From assembly GCF_001641615.1 (NCBI RefSeq), contig NZ_LRRU01000002.1, positions 80,180 to 144,179 on the forward strand: a stretch of DNA of 64,000 bases, read 5' to 3'. Both the position numbers and the translations under genes were made by a program. Source of the stretch: Pseudoalteromonas gelatinilytica (lineage in GTDB: Bacteria; Pseudomonadota; Gammaproteobacteria; Enterobacterales; Alteromonadaceae). How positions within the stretch are numbered: the first letter of the stretch is position 1; the number at the start of each line of letters is the position of its first letter. Shown in pieces: positions 54,948 to 63,151 of this stretch. The notes under the pieces were generated by a model. The model was not told the origin of the DNA, made no database searches, and saw only the letters and a program-made list of their open reading frames with translations.

Positions 54948-55523
54948 TTATTCAGCAACAATCGTTAATTCATCGATTACTTTGCGAACATCTTCAGCAT
55001 TTTCAGCAATGCTGATTGCTAATTGCTTTTCTGCATCAGACTCAACAGTACCTTTCAGTGTTACTACACCGTTGTCGGTATCAACATCGATATCGGTACC
55101 ACCCACTTCTGAGTTAAATAAATAACGTGTTGTGATTACAGTACTGATTTTTGCATCGGTTAAATCGCTTTCGGCTGAATCAGCTTTATCAGCTTTATCT
55201 GCTTTCATCTTCTTAGCCTTCATGTTTTTAACAACCGTTAGTTTGTTATCTACAGAGCTAACGCCATCTAGGCTAAGAACCAGCTCTTCAGCAAGCTCTT
55301 TATCTAATTCGCTATCAACTTTACCTGTTAATACAACCTTGCCATTCGTTACATCAGTGTTGATATCAAAGTTGTTAAGGTTTGTGTTCATAAGAAGCAC
55401 AGTTTCTGCCTTACCATCAATCCAAGCATCTTTACTTTCATTTTCCCAGCTGCTTGCCTGAGCTGACATGCTAGTTGCACCAATTACTAAAGCGGCAATC
55501 ATAGATTTGTTAAAAGTGTTCAT
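54948..55523 (-). CDS. Exported protein with two BON domains (OsmY-like)
   Basis: 191 residues. Signal peptide MNTFNKSMIAALVIGATSMSAQA, BON domain 1 (about 30-98: KAETVLLMNTNLNNFDINTDVTNGKVVLTGKVDSELDKELAEELVLSLDGVSSVDNKL), a Lys/Ala/Asp linker with KADKADKADSAES repeats, and BON domain 2 (about 122-190: ISTVITTRYLFNSEVGGTDIDVDTDNGVVTLKGTVESDAEKQLAISIAENAEDVRKVIDEL). BON domains bind phospholipid; OsmY is induced by osmotic stress. First gene of a probable envelope-stress cluster. Confidence 0.92.
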   Translation of the reverse strand: MNTFNKSMIAALVIGATSMSAQASSWENESKDAWIDGKAETVLLMNTNLNNFDINTDVTNGKVVLTGKVDSELDKELAEELVLSLDGVSSVDNKLTVVKNMKAKKMKADKADKADSAESDLTDAKISTVITTRYLFNSEVGGTDIDVDTDNGVVTLKGTVESDAEKQLAISIAENAEDVRKVIDELTIVAE

Positions 55524-55852
55524 AATCTTTCTCCTTTTGATTAAAGACAGTTTTACTAATGCGACTATGATGCCAATTATTTAATTATTAATTTTCAACA
55601 AGTTAAACAGTCATTCAGCGGTGATTTATATTCATTTCGGTAAAGATTTACAAGCTGCTCGGTAAGATGTTCACAATGTTGCAAAAATAACCATTTAGTT
55701 GCTGATTTTATTAATCTGTGGTTAATTTAACGAAGTAGCTTATTCAGCTAAAAACACAACAAACTGATTTATAAAGAAATAAACTTTGGCCTAAGCTTTG
55801 CACATAACGAATAACAGAAAAATCACTTTGATAATCACAACAGGGAACTACC
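55524..55852. other. Divergent gap between BON gene and LiaF-like gene
   Basis: About 330 bp, AT-rich, without an ORF. It must carry the promoters of both flanking genes; I could not single out a convincing -35/-10 pair or a shared operator by eye. Confidence 0.4.
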
Positions 55853-56512
55853 ATGGCCGTTAAACTTGAAGATCGCCCAATCGATCAAGTAAGAGAAGAA
55901 GTTATTGATCAACTCATTTATAACTACAGTCATGCTGTTATTTCAGCTGAAGCATTTGAACGCCGCCTAGACCAAGCAATGGCGGCCACCAGCAACGAAG
56001 TACTCGTTGAGCTTGTTGCTGATTTAGATCTGAAAGCAGATATTGACTACAAATCGCAAAAGCATGCGCAATTTAAACCTCACTACAGCCATAGCAGCGA
56101 CAACGAGAGCCTGCAGCTTCGAAGCATTTTGGGTTCAAATGAGCGTAGCGGCCAATGGGTGGTACCAAAAGAAATTCACCTTACAAACTGCTTAGGTTCA
56201 ATCGAACTCGACTTTAGCGAAGCGATTTTCCAACATCAGCATGTCACCATTTATGTGAACTGTATTTTAGGTAGCGACGAAATCTACGTGCCAGAACATG
56301 TTAATGTGGTATCTAAATTATTTAGCGTGATTGGCAGCGTAGAGAATAAGTCTGTTGCCTTAAACAAAGGCCAAGGCCCAACCATCACCATTGAAGGTAA
56401 TGTTTGGCTAGGCTCAGTTGAGATCAAAGTAAAACGTACCATGAAAGAAAAGTTCATCAGCTTTGCCAACAGCCTAAAAGCCAGTTGGAAAGAAATGAAT
56501 AAGGTGCAGTAA
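55853..56512 (+). CDS. LiaF-like / DUF1707-type protein
   Basis: 219 residues, no signal peptide or membrane helix. N-terminal helical part (VREEVIDQLIYNYSHAVISAEAFERRLDQAMAATSNEVLVELVADL) resembles DUF1707, and the C-terminal beta repeat region (IHLTNCLGSIELDFSEAIFQHQHVTIYVNCILGSDEIYVPEHVNVVSKLFSVIGSVENK) resembles the cell-wall-active-antibiotics-response (LiaF/YvqF) C-terminal domain. In Bacillus LiaF inhibits an envelope-stress sensor. No liaRS partners are nearby. Confidence 0.75.
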   Translation: MAVKLEDRPIDQVREEVIDQLIYNYSHAVISAEAFERRLDQAMAATSNEVLVELVADLDLKADIDYKSQKHAQFKPHYSHSSDNESLQLRSILGSNERSGQWVVPKEIHLTNCLGSIELDFSEAIFQHQHVTIYVNCILGSDEIYVPEHVNVVSKLFSVIGSVENKSVALNKGQGPTITIEGNVWLGSVEIKVKRTMKEKFISFANSLKASWKEMNKVQ

Positions 56513-56847
56513 AAGTTGCAAGGTGCTAGGTGCTAGGTGCTAGGTGCTAGGTGCTAGGTGCTAGGTGCTAGGTGCTAGTTATCGTAGCCGCAGTTTTACA
56601 TCGCGCAATATAATAAGATAACGCGCGAAATAAATTTCACGCCTACATCAACCGTAGGCGTCACGCTTGCTTGGCGCGTCTTATATGCAACGCCATTTCA
56701 TCAACCAATGCCTGACCTACAAACAACACCGCTCGGCTCAAAACTGATAGCTGAAAGCTGATGGCTCCTTAAATTTTCGGCACTAAAGTACCTCCTACGA
56801 GGCGCTAAAAGCAACACATCTCTGCTTACAGCTTATGGCTTAAAGCT
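56513..56847. other. 335-bp gap built of repeat remnants
   Basis: After the heptad array (56521-56576) come an 8-bp hairpin ACGCCTAC/GTAGGCGT (56639-56661) and, at 56771-56800, a diverged copy of the REP-type unit found at 59452-59657 and 60182-60265. No gene seen. Confidence 0.6.
56521..56576. repeat. (AGGTGCT)8 heptanucleotide tandem array
   Basis: Eight perfect 7-bp units starting 9 bp after the stop of the LiaF-like gene. A period of seven shifts reading frame at each unit, so it is not a protein repeat. Confidence 0.97.
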
Positions 56848-57264
56848 TCACTGGTCATTATTCCTCTCACTCGGGATATCACTAAAATACTCTACAAACT
56901 CAACTTCAAAGCCTGCGGGGTCGATGAAATATACATTTTTACGATAAGGGTTTTCTGGGCCGTGTTTATCAATTTCATAACCAGCTGAAACCAGACGTTC
57001 AATGACAGCATTAATGTCGTTTGTCACATAGGCAAAATGAGCTAGGCCCACTTGGTGACCTGCTAAATCACGGTTTTCAGCTTCACCGTTATCGCTTAAT
57101 GCAAGATATTGGTAATCATCACCAAAGTGCAGCCATTTACGCGGTTTGCCTGACCATGTGCTATCACCTTGGCTACGCACACGCCAATGTGGGAATGCGG
57201 CTTTATAAAAGTGCAGCATGGCATCAACATTACTTACAACAAGGTTTACGTGCTCTAAATACAT
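56848..57264 (-). CDS. VOC-family (glyoxalase/dioxygenase-like) protein
   Basis: 138 residues from ATG 57264, which has AAGGAAA upstream. Single vicinal-oxygen-chelate fold: MYLEHVNLVVSNVDAMLHFYKAAFPHWRV, GHQVGLAHFAYVTNDINAVIERLVSAGYEI, and NVYFIDPAGFEVEFVEY. Metal ligands likely His (EHVNL), His (LAHFAY) and Glu (EVEFVEY). Substrate unknown. Confidence 0.88.
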   Translation of the reverse strand: MYLEHVNLVVSNVDAMLHFYKAAFPHWRVRSQGDSTWSGKPRKWLHFGDDYQYLALSDNGEAENRDLAGHQVGLAHFAYVTNDINAVIERLVSAGYEIDKHGPENPYRKNVYFIDPAGFEVEFVEYFSDIPSERNNDQ

Positions 57265-57345
57265 GGTAGTTTTCCTTTTTATTTTTAAACTGCCACCAAG
57301 ATAAAACCTCAAGTTAAGTTTAGGTAAAGCGTTTTTTCAAATAAA

Positions 57346-57369
57346 AAAGCCCCACAAACGTGAGGCTTT
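57346..57369 (-). terminator. pmbA terminator
   Basis: AAAGCC and CAC pair with GTG and GGCTTT across one mismatch, with an AAAC loop and six T on the minus-strand 3' side. Confidence 0.75.
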
Positions 57370-57392
57370 AAAATTGAGTAGTTATTGATGAA

Positions 57393-58730
57393 TCAACTAC
57401 CTGCAACCTGCATTTGTTCAATCAATACAGAGCCAGTTTGAATACCACCGCGACGCTCGATGTCGCCACCTAAGCCGACAACTGCCTTGAACATGTCTTT
57501 TAAGTTACCAGCAATCGTGATTTCACTGACTGGGTATTGGATTTCACCATTTTCAACCCAGAAGCCAGCTGCGCCACGTGAGTAATCACCAGTTACGGTG
57601 TTCACACCTTGGCCCATAAGCTCAGTTACTAATAAACCTGTGCCCATAGTTTTTAATAGCGCTTTTAAATCAGCATGGGTTTGTTCAACTAGCCAGTTAT
57701 GAATACCACCAGCATGACCCGTTGGTGTCATCGATAGTTTACGTGCCGCGTAGCTAGCTAATAGATAAGTTTGCAGCTCACCACCTTGAATAATTTCACG
57801 GTCTACAGTTTTTAAACCTTCAGCATCAAACGGCGAAGACGCTAAACCTCTTAATAAATGCGGGCGCTCAGAGATATTCACGCAATCGCTAAATACTTTA
57901 GTCCCTAAGCTATCAAGCAAGAAGCTCGATTTACGATAAAGTGCACCACCACCAATCGCCGACACTAAATGGCCAAACAATGAGTTAGCAATATCTGCTC
58001 TAAAGATTACAGGCACTTTCATAGTACCTAGCTTTTGGCTATTAAGCTTAGCCAAGGTTTCAGTTGCAGCTTCGAGACCCACTTTTGCAGCGTCATTTAA
58101 ATCATCTTTATGGCGCGCTACGGTATAGGCTGAATCGCGCTGCATTTGCTCGCCATCTTTACCAATCACCATAGTGCTAATGCTATGACGCGTACGTGGG
58201 TAACCTGCAATCATGCCATGGCTGTTACCATAAACACGTAGACCTTGGTGAGAAGAAAAACTCGCACCGTCTGAGTTTACAATACGCTCATCGGCGTTTA
58301 ATGCCGCCTGCTCTGCTTGATGACAAAGCTCAATACCTTGCTCTGGGCTTACTTCCCACGGGTGGTATAAATCTAAATCAAGCGGTGCAAACTCTAGTAA
58401 CTCTTTATCAGCGATACCATTAAATGGGTCGTCAGAAGTGAACTTAGCAATATCAATGGCTTTTTCGACCACTGTACGTAATGTTTTAGGGTTTAGGTCT
58501 GCCGTTGAAGCAGAGCCTTTGTTATTACCCACATAAACACTGATACCTAAGCCACCGTCCTGGTTAAACTCTATTGTTTCAACTTCGCCCATACGCGTGC
58601 TGACAGACAAACCTGATGTGCTCGACATCGCCGCTTCTGCTGCTGTTGCACCAAGCTTTTTTGCATGCTCAAGCACTTCGCTTACTGCGTCTTTCACTTC
58701 AGAAATGTGTTGATAAATAGGATCTTTCAT
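57393..58730 (-). CDS. pmbA: Metalloprotease-related protein PmbA/TldE
   Basis: 445 residues. GLSVSTRMGEVETIEFNQDGGLGISVYVGNNKGSASTADL, the central VIFRADIANSLFGHLVSAIGGGALYRKSSFLLDSLG and the C-terminal GAAGFWVENGEIQYPVSEITIAGNLKDMF are typical of TldE. It partners TldD, which carries the zinc site, to process modified peptides such as microcin B17 and to degrade antitoxin CcdA. tldD is not in the window. Divergent from darP, a common pairing. Confidence 0.95.
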   Translation of the reverse strand: MKDPIYQHISEVKDAVSEVLEHAKKLGATAAEAAMSSTSGLSVSTRMGEVETIEFNQDGGLGISVYVGNNKGSASTADLNPKTLRTVVEKAIDIAKFTSDDPFNGIADKELLEFAPLDLDLYHPWEVSPEQGIELCHQAEQAALNADERIVNSDGASFSSHQGLRVYGNSHGMIAGYPRTRHSISTMVIGKDGEQMQRDSAYTVARHKDDLNDAAKVGLEAATETLAKLNSQKLGTMKVPVIFRADIANSLFGHLVSAIGGGALYRKSSFLLDSLGTKVFSDCVNISERPHLLRGLASSPFDAEGLKTVDREIIQGGELQTYLLASYAARKLSMTPTGHAGGIHNWLVEQTHADLKALLKTMGTGLLVTELMGQGVNTVTGDYSRGAAGFWVENGEIQYPVSEITIAGNLKDMFKAVVGLGGDIERRGGIQTGSVLIEQMQVAGS

Positions 58731-58855
58731 CTTGTGTGTCCTAGGTTCTGATATTTTTTATAGTGTAACGAATGCTAACACACTGCGAGACCTGCATCAG
58801 CTAATATTAATCATTAACTAAATGACGTATAATAGCGAATAGTTAAGTTTACTGA

Positions 58856-59389
58856 ATGAGCATCCTTATGGCGAAGAAGAAAAAGCCACTTATCGAAGAA
58901 GAAATTATTTACGTATCAAAAAGCGAATTAAAACGTGAAGCCATGCAATATCATGGTCTGGGTGCTGAAATCGCGAAAATGCCGAAAAAGCAACGCGATC
59001 GTTTACCACTCAATCACGATTTAAAAGAAGCCCTTGTTGTTTCTGATAAGGTGAGTGACAAAAGCGATGCATATCGTCGTAACCTAAACTACATAGCAAA
59101 AGTATTACGTACCACAGAAAACGTTGATGAAATTCAAGCGATGATCGACATCATGCTTAACAAAAACAACCAAGCGGATGTTTTGTTGAACAAGATTGAA
59201 ATGCTGCGTGATGATTTGATCAAACAAGGTGACGACCTGATCAATTCAACAATTGATCAATACCCTTCTCTTGAACGCCAAAAAATGCGCCAATTAGTGC
59301 GTAGCGCCGCAAAAGAAGTGCAAGCAGAAAAGCCTGCCAAAGCTTACAAAGAGTTATTCCAGTATCTTAAAGATGCGATTATGGTTTAA
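58856..59389 (+). CDS. darP: Ribosome biogenesis protein DarP (YjgA, DUF615)
   Basis: 177 residues. KSELKREAMQYHGLGAEIAKMPKKQRDRLPLNHDLKEALV, RRNLNYIAKVLRTTENVDEIQAMID and LERQKMRQLVRSAAKEV are the DUF615 core. DarP binds late 50S precursors. An alternative start at the ATG 58868 (MAKKKKP) has slightly better spacing to a GAG. Divergent from pmbA, as in E. coli. Confidence 0.94.
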   Translation: MSILMAKKKKPLIEEEIIYVSKSELKREAMQYHGLGAEIAKMPKKQRDRLPLNHDLKEALVVSDKVSDKSDAYRRNLNYIAKVLRTTENVDEIQAMIDIMLNKNNQADVLLNKIEMLRDDLIKQGDDLINSTIDQYPSLERQKMRQLVRSAAKEVQAEKPAKAYKELFQYLKDAIMV

Positions 59390-59405
59390 TTTCCTTCATT
59401 TATAG

Positions 59406-59435
59406 AAAGCCGCCTAATGAAAATTATGCGGCTTT
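59406..59435 (+). terminator. darP terminator
   Basis: AAAGCCGC/GCGGCTTT stem, one mismatch, inner TAAT/ATTA with a GAAA tetraloop, followed by T residues. Confidence 0.85.
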
Positions 59436-59451
59436 TTTTATAATTACTTCT

Positions 59452-59657
59452 GCGTTAAAACGCCTCCTACAACCCCGTAGGAACGGCTTTAGCCGTGAAT
59501 ATAGCGTACAATAATCACCTAAATATTTCGGCGTTAAAACACATCCTACAACCTCGTAGGAACGGCTTTAGCCGTGAACATCGCGCACAATAATCACCTA
59601 AATATTTCGGCGTTAAAACGCCTCCTACAACCTTGTAGGAATGGCTTTAGCCATGAG
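59452..59657. repeat. REP-type direct repeats, 79-bp period, 2.6 copies
   Basis: Copies begin at 59452, 59531 and 59610. Each holds two small hairpins: CCTAC...GTAGG and ACGGCT-TTA-AGCCGT-like. In the third copy the second hairpin reads ATGGCT/AGCCAT, a paired change that keeps the stem. The third copy is cut off after the second hairpin, next to the RAYT gene. Confidence 0.92.
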
Positions 59658-59669
59658 AAATAAATTTAC

Positions 59670-60122
59670 CTACAAATAGATACAATCCCAAAAAGGGTAA
59701 TCACGCACACTTTTAACAATTCCAGCCCTCAATGGGTTTGCGATGATGTACCTCGATACTCCAAGTAAATGCTCTTCACTCCTTATTAAAGAATCATAAT
59801 ATCCTGGCTGCCAAATTTTTCGCTTAGAGCATGTTGGCTTGTTTATGAGATATGAACTCTTCCCTTTAACCTCTTGAATCAACCGAGCTAAAGGTACCTT
59901 ATCTTGTAATTGAAATAACCAATGTAGGTGATCAGGCATTACCACAAAAAAAATAGTTTTAGCTTTAATATCTTCTATAGCCCTTAGAGTGTTAATTAAA
60001 ACTCGTGCATTATTAAAATCAGAGAAATAACAGTTTCTATCAAGCGTTGAAGTGGTAACAGAGTAATAATGAAATGGGATTGATACCCTATGCTTTCTTA
60101 GATTTTGATAATGTGCGGTCAT
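59670..60122 (-). CDS. REP-associated tyrosine transposase (RAYT)
   Basis: 150 residues from ATG 60122 with GGAGGG 6 bp upstream. HUH motif FFVVMPDHLHWLFQL (DHLHW) and the catalytic tyrosine region WQPGYYDSLIRSEEHLLGVSRYIIANPLRAGIV are those of TnpA-REP proteins of the Y1/IS200 type. RAYTs nick and mobilise REP hairpins but do not move as IS elements themselves. REP-type units flank the gene on both sides in the same orientation. Confidence 0.93.
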   Translation of the reverse strand: MTAHYQNLRKHRVSIPFHYYSVTTSTLDRNCYFSDFNNARVLINTLRAIEDIKAKTIFFVVMPDHLHWLFQLQDKVPLARLIQEVKGKSSYLINKPTCSKRKIWQPGYYDSLIRSEEHLLGVSRYIIANPLRAGIVKSVRDYPFWDCIYL

Positions 60123-60181
60123 CCATAACCCTCCATTTATTATCTTAAATCTAGACAAAGACGAATCAGAATCAAGTTAAA

Positions 60182-60265
60182 CCCTAGTAGGAACAGCTTT
60201 AGCCGTGAACATCGCGTACAATAATCACCTAAATATTTCGGCGTTAAAACACCTCCTACGTCGAA
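60182..60265. repeat. REP-type unit right of RAYT
   Basis: Begins with GTAGGAACAGCTTTAGCCGT and runs through the same spacer as the left copies (AATAATCACCTAAATATTTCG) into GCGTTAAAACACCTCCTAC. Same orientation as the left array, so the array looks interrupted by the RAYT gene. Confidence 0.88.
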
Positions 60266-60284
60266 AGCTGACAACTCCTAAAAC

Positions 60285-60320
60285 AAAAAAGGCTCTGAGC
60301 GTTCACTCAGAGCCTTTTTT
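60285..60320 (-). terminator. Terminator of M13 peptidase gene
   Basis: A perfect 15-bp stem (60285-60299 with 60306-60320), 6-nt loop, six A / six T ends. Confidence 0.92.
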
Positions 60321-60334
60321 AAATCGATAATCAA

Positions 60335-62407
60335 TTACCAGATTTTTACGCGATCTTCTGGTTTGATATACATTTTGTCGCCTTCTTTCACATCAAACGC
60401 CTGATAGAATTCTGGCATGTTTGAAAGAATACCGATTACACGGTAGTGGCTTGGTGAATGAGGGTCTGTCATTAGGCGGTTACGTAACTCTTCGTCACGG
60501 TATTTACGACGCCAAATTTGCGACCAACCCATGAAGAAACGCTGATCACCTGTGTAGCCATCAATGATAGGCGCTTTTTCATCACCAAGTGATAATTGAT
60601 AAGCAGTATAAGCAACTGTTAAGCCGCCTAAGTCACCAATGTTTTCACCTAATGTAAGCTGACCATTTACCGTTGCATCTTCAAATGGTTTGTACTCGTT
60701 ATACTGAGCAACTAACTGACCTGTGCGCTCTTCAAACTGTTTAAGGTCTGAGTCGCTCCACCAGTTACGTAAGTTACCGTCACCATCGTACTTCGCACCT
60801 TGGTCATCAAAGCCGTGACCTAATTCGTGACCGATTACCGCACCGATTGCACCGTAGTTAACAGCATCATCAGCTTCTAGGTTGAAGAATGGCGGTTGTA
60901 AGATAGCCGCTGGGAATACGATTTCGTTGTTCACAGGGTTGTAGTAAGCGTTTACTGTTTGTGGTGTCATGTGCCACTCAGAACGGTCAACTGGCTTTCC
61001 TAGTTTTGCGGTCATATCTGCATATTCCCACTCGCTGTGGCGAATGTAGTTACCTACTAAGTCGTCACCTTTAACTTCAAGTGCAGAATAGTCTTTCCAT
61101 TTATCTGGGTAACCGATTTTTGGCGTGAACTTATCAAGTTTCTCTTTAGCCGCGATTTTTGTTTCTGGGCTCATCCACTCAAGGTTTTCAATGGCAACTG
61201 CATAACCTTTGATTACGTTATCAACTAACTCTTCCATACGCGCTTTCGCTTCAGGTGGGAAGTTGTCTTTAACGTATACTTTACCTAGCATTTCACCTAA
61301 TACACCGTTCGATGCATCAACCGCTTTTTTCCAAAGAGGTGATTGCTCTGTTACACCGCGAAGTGTGGTGCTGTAGAAATCAAAGTTAAGGTCGACTAGC
61401 TCTTTATTTAATAATGCAGCGTAGTTGCTAACAAAGTGGAACTTAAGGTAGTTCTGCCAAGTTGCTAAATCTGTATCGCTGTAGATACCCGCGAATTTTT
61501 CTAGGTAGCTAGGTTGGCGAATGATGACATCTTCAGTTTTGATACCTGATGCATCAAGGTAAGCTGCAAAGTCGAACTCACCTGTAAGTTTGTTAGCATC
61601 TGCAACGCTCATCTTGTTGTAAGATTTAGTTGCATCACGGCTTTCTACACGGCTCCACTGCGCATCGGCAATGCTTGTTTCAAGCGCAATGATATCTTTA
61701 GCTGCTGCTTCAGCATCAGCGACACCCGCTTTGCTTAAGATAGCTGTTACGTATGCTTGGTAAGCTTCACGGATTTTTGTGAATTTCTCTTCATCTTTTA
61801 GGTAGTAATCACGATCTGGTAAACCTAAACCAGACTGATAAACATACATCGCGTTTTCGCTAGAGTTTTTCGCGTCGTTGTTTACGTACCAACCAAACGG
61901 TAGGCTACCGCCTTTAATGCGAAGTTCAGCCATTAAAGCAACTAAATCAGACTTGTTCTTAACTGCATCAACACTTTCTAGTACTGGTGATAATGGCTTG
62001 ATACCTGCCGCTTCACGACCTGCTTCGTCCATGTAGCTGTTGTAAAATGCAGCTAATTTAGCTTCATCAGAACCCGGCTTAACATTAGTGTTTGCCGCCG
62101 CTTTTTCTAATACTTCTTTCATCGCTTTTTGCGAATCATCGTAAAGCTGAGTGAATGAACCGTAGTTTGATTTATCAGCTGGAATTTCTGTTTTCTCTAA
62201 CCATTCGCCGTTTACGTGATAGTAAAAGTCATCTTGTGCGCGAACAGATTTGTCCATGTTCGCCAGTTCAATACCTGAATTTAAAGGTGCTTTTGCTTCA
62301 GTTACGGCCGCAGTTGCTGGTGCTTTAGTTTCTTGTTCTTTTTCACCACAACCAACAAGACCGAGGGCTAGTGCAATACTTGCCGCGGTAAGTGTTACTT
62401 TTTTCAT
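60335..62407 (-). CDS. M13-family metallopeptidase lipoprotein (PepO/neprilysin-like)
   Basis: 690 residues. Lipobox MKKVTLTAASIALALGLVGC gives a lipidated Cys20. M13 N-terminal helical domain (about 50-430) and catalytic domain: NAYYNPVNNEIVFPAAILQPPFF, zinc motif VIGHELGHGFDDQG (HExxH), LGENIGDLGGLTVAY (third ligand Glu), and C-terminal RVIGILSNMPEFYQAFDVKEGDKM. Anchored in the envelope, it cleaves short peptides. Monocistronic with a strong terminator. Confidence 0.95.
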   Translation of the reverse strand: MKKVTLTAASIALALGLVGCGEKEQETKAPATAAVTEAKAPLNSGIELANMDKSVRAQDDFYYHVNGEWLEKTEIPADKSNYGSFTQLYDDSQKAMKEVLEKAAANTNVKPGSDEAKLAAFYNSYMDEAGREAAGIKPLSPVLESVDAVKNKSDLVALMAELRIKGGSLPFGWYVNNDAKNSSENAMYVYQSGLGLPDRDYYLKDEEKFTKIREAYQAYVTAILSKAGVADAEAAAKDIIALETSIADAQWSRVESRDATKSYNKMSVADANKLTGEFDFAAYLDASGIKTEDVIIRQPSYLEKFAGIYSDTDLATWQNYLKFHFVSNYAALLNKELVDLNFDFYSTTLRGVTEQSPLWKKAVDASNGVLGEMLGKVYVKDNFPPEAKARMEELVDNVIKGYAVAIENLEWMSPETKIAAKEKLDKFTPKIGYPDKWKDYSALEVKGDDLVGNYIRHSEWEYADMTAKLGKPVDRSEWHMTPQTVNAYYNPVNNEIVFPAAILQPPFFNLEADDAVNYGAIGAVIGHELGHGFDDQGAKYDGDGNLRNWWSDSDLKQFEERTGQLVAQYNEYKPFEDATVNGQLTLGENIGDLGGLTVAYTAYQLSLGDEKAPIIDGYTGDQRFFMGWSQIWRRKYRDEELRNRLMTDPHSPSHYRVIGILSNMPEFYQAFDVKEGDKMYIKPEDRVKIW

Positions 62408-62750
62408 GGGAGTCCCGTACTAATTATTTTTTGATGTATTTATCGAAAAACTAGCAAACCTAATTAATCATTAGTTTTTCGCTTTCTCCATAATAAACCT
62501 CTCGAGCAAAACAATAAAACCGAATATGTAACAATTCTTATCAAAACAAGATGAGTCGCATTTTTGAGCGATGGGAGGGGGAGATTAAGTGGTTAGTGGT
62601 TAGTGGTTAGTGGTTAGTGGTTAGTGGTTAGTGGTTAGTGGTTAGTGGTTAGTGGTTAGTGGTTAGAACAAAGTAAAATACAATTCATGTGTAGCAAGTT
62701 CTTTGTTTAATTACACAAAAAATAAAACCACCCTCTCGATCTGATCTGAC
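62408..62750. other. 343-bp gap with heptad array
   Basis: Contains the promoter region of the M13 peptidase gene, the (GTGGTTA)11 array, and a TGATCTGAC copy abutting the IS3-type element. No ORF seen. Confidence 0.5.
62589..62665. repeat. (GTGGTTA)11 heptanucleotide tandem array
   Basis: Eleven perfect 7-bp units, 77 bp. It ends 85 bp before the left inverted repeat of the IS element. Same period as the array at 56521 but a different unit. Confidence 0.97.
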
Positions 62751-62795
62751 TGATCTGACTCCATAAAAGTAGACACCTTTTTGGAGCCAGTAACC

Positions 62796-63110
62796 ATGAA
62801 AGTAAAACCATATCGCAAACATTCGCTCGAATTTAAAATAAAAGTCGTTCAAGAGTCGTTAGACACCACAGATACAGTTAAGATGGTCGCGAATAAATAC
62901 GGAATTCATCCTGACATGCTATCAAGTTGGAGAAGTCATATGACCTCGAAGAAGAAAACAGCAAAGCCATTAAAGAACCAAGGCCCAGACAAGTCATACA
63001 CAGATTTAGAACGCCAAATTCGCAAGCTTGAGAAGCAACTCGAAGATGCTCAGTTGGAGAATGACGTTTTAAAAAAGGCGAAGGTCTACTTCGACAGCCT
63101 AAAAGAATAA
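62796..63110 (+). CDS. IS3-family transposase OrfA
   Basis: 104 residues from ATG 62796. Helix-turn-helix (FKIKVVQESLDTTDTVKMVANKYGIHPDMLSSWRSHM) followed by a leucine-zipper-like helix (LERQIRKLEKQLEDAQLENDVLKKAK) for multimerisation. The frame contains A_AAA_AAG at 63071-63077, where ribosomes can slip to continue into OrfB. Confidence 0.93.
   Translation: MKVKPYRKHSLEFKIKVVQESLDTTDTVKMVANKYGIHPDMLSSWRSHMTSKKKTAKPLKNQGPDKSYTDLERQIRKLEKQLEDAQLENDVLKKAKVYFDSLKE
63071..63077 (+). other. -1 ribosomal frameshift heptamer
   Basis: AAAAAAG lies in the OrfA frame as A AAA AAG. The -1 frame is open from here through the OrfB start at 63152, allowing an OrfAB fusion of about 390 residues. Confidence 0.85.
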
Positions 63111-63151
63111 GGTTCGAATATATCCACAAGGTCACAGATGCCAAACGCACA

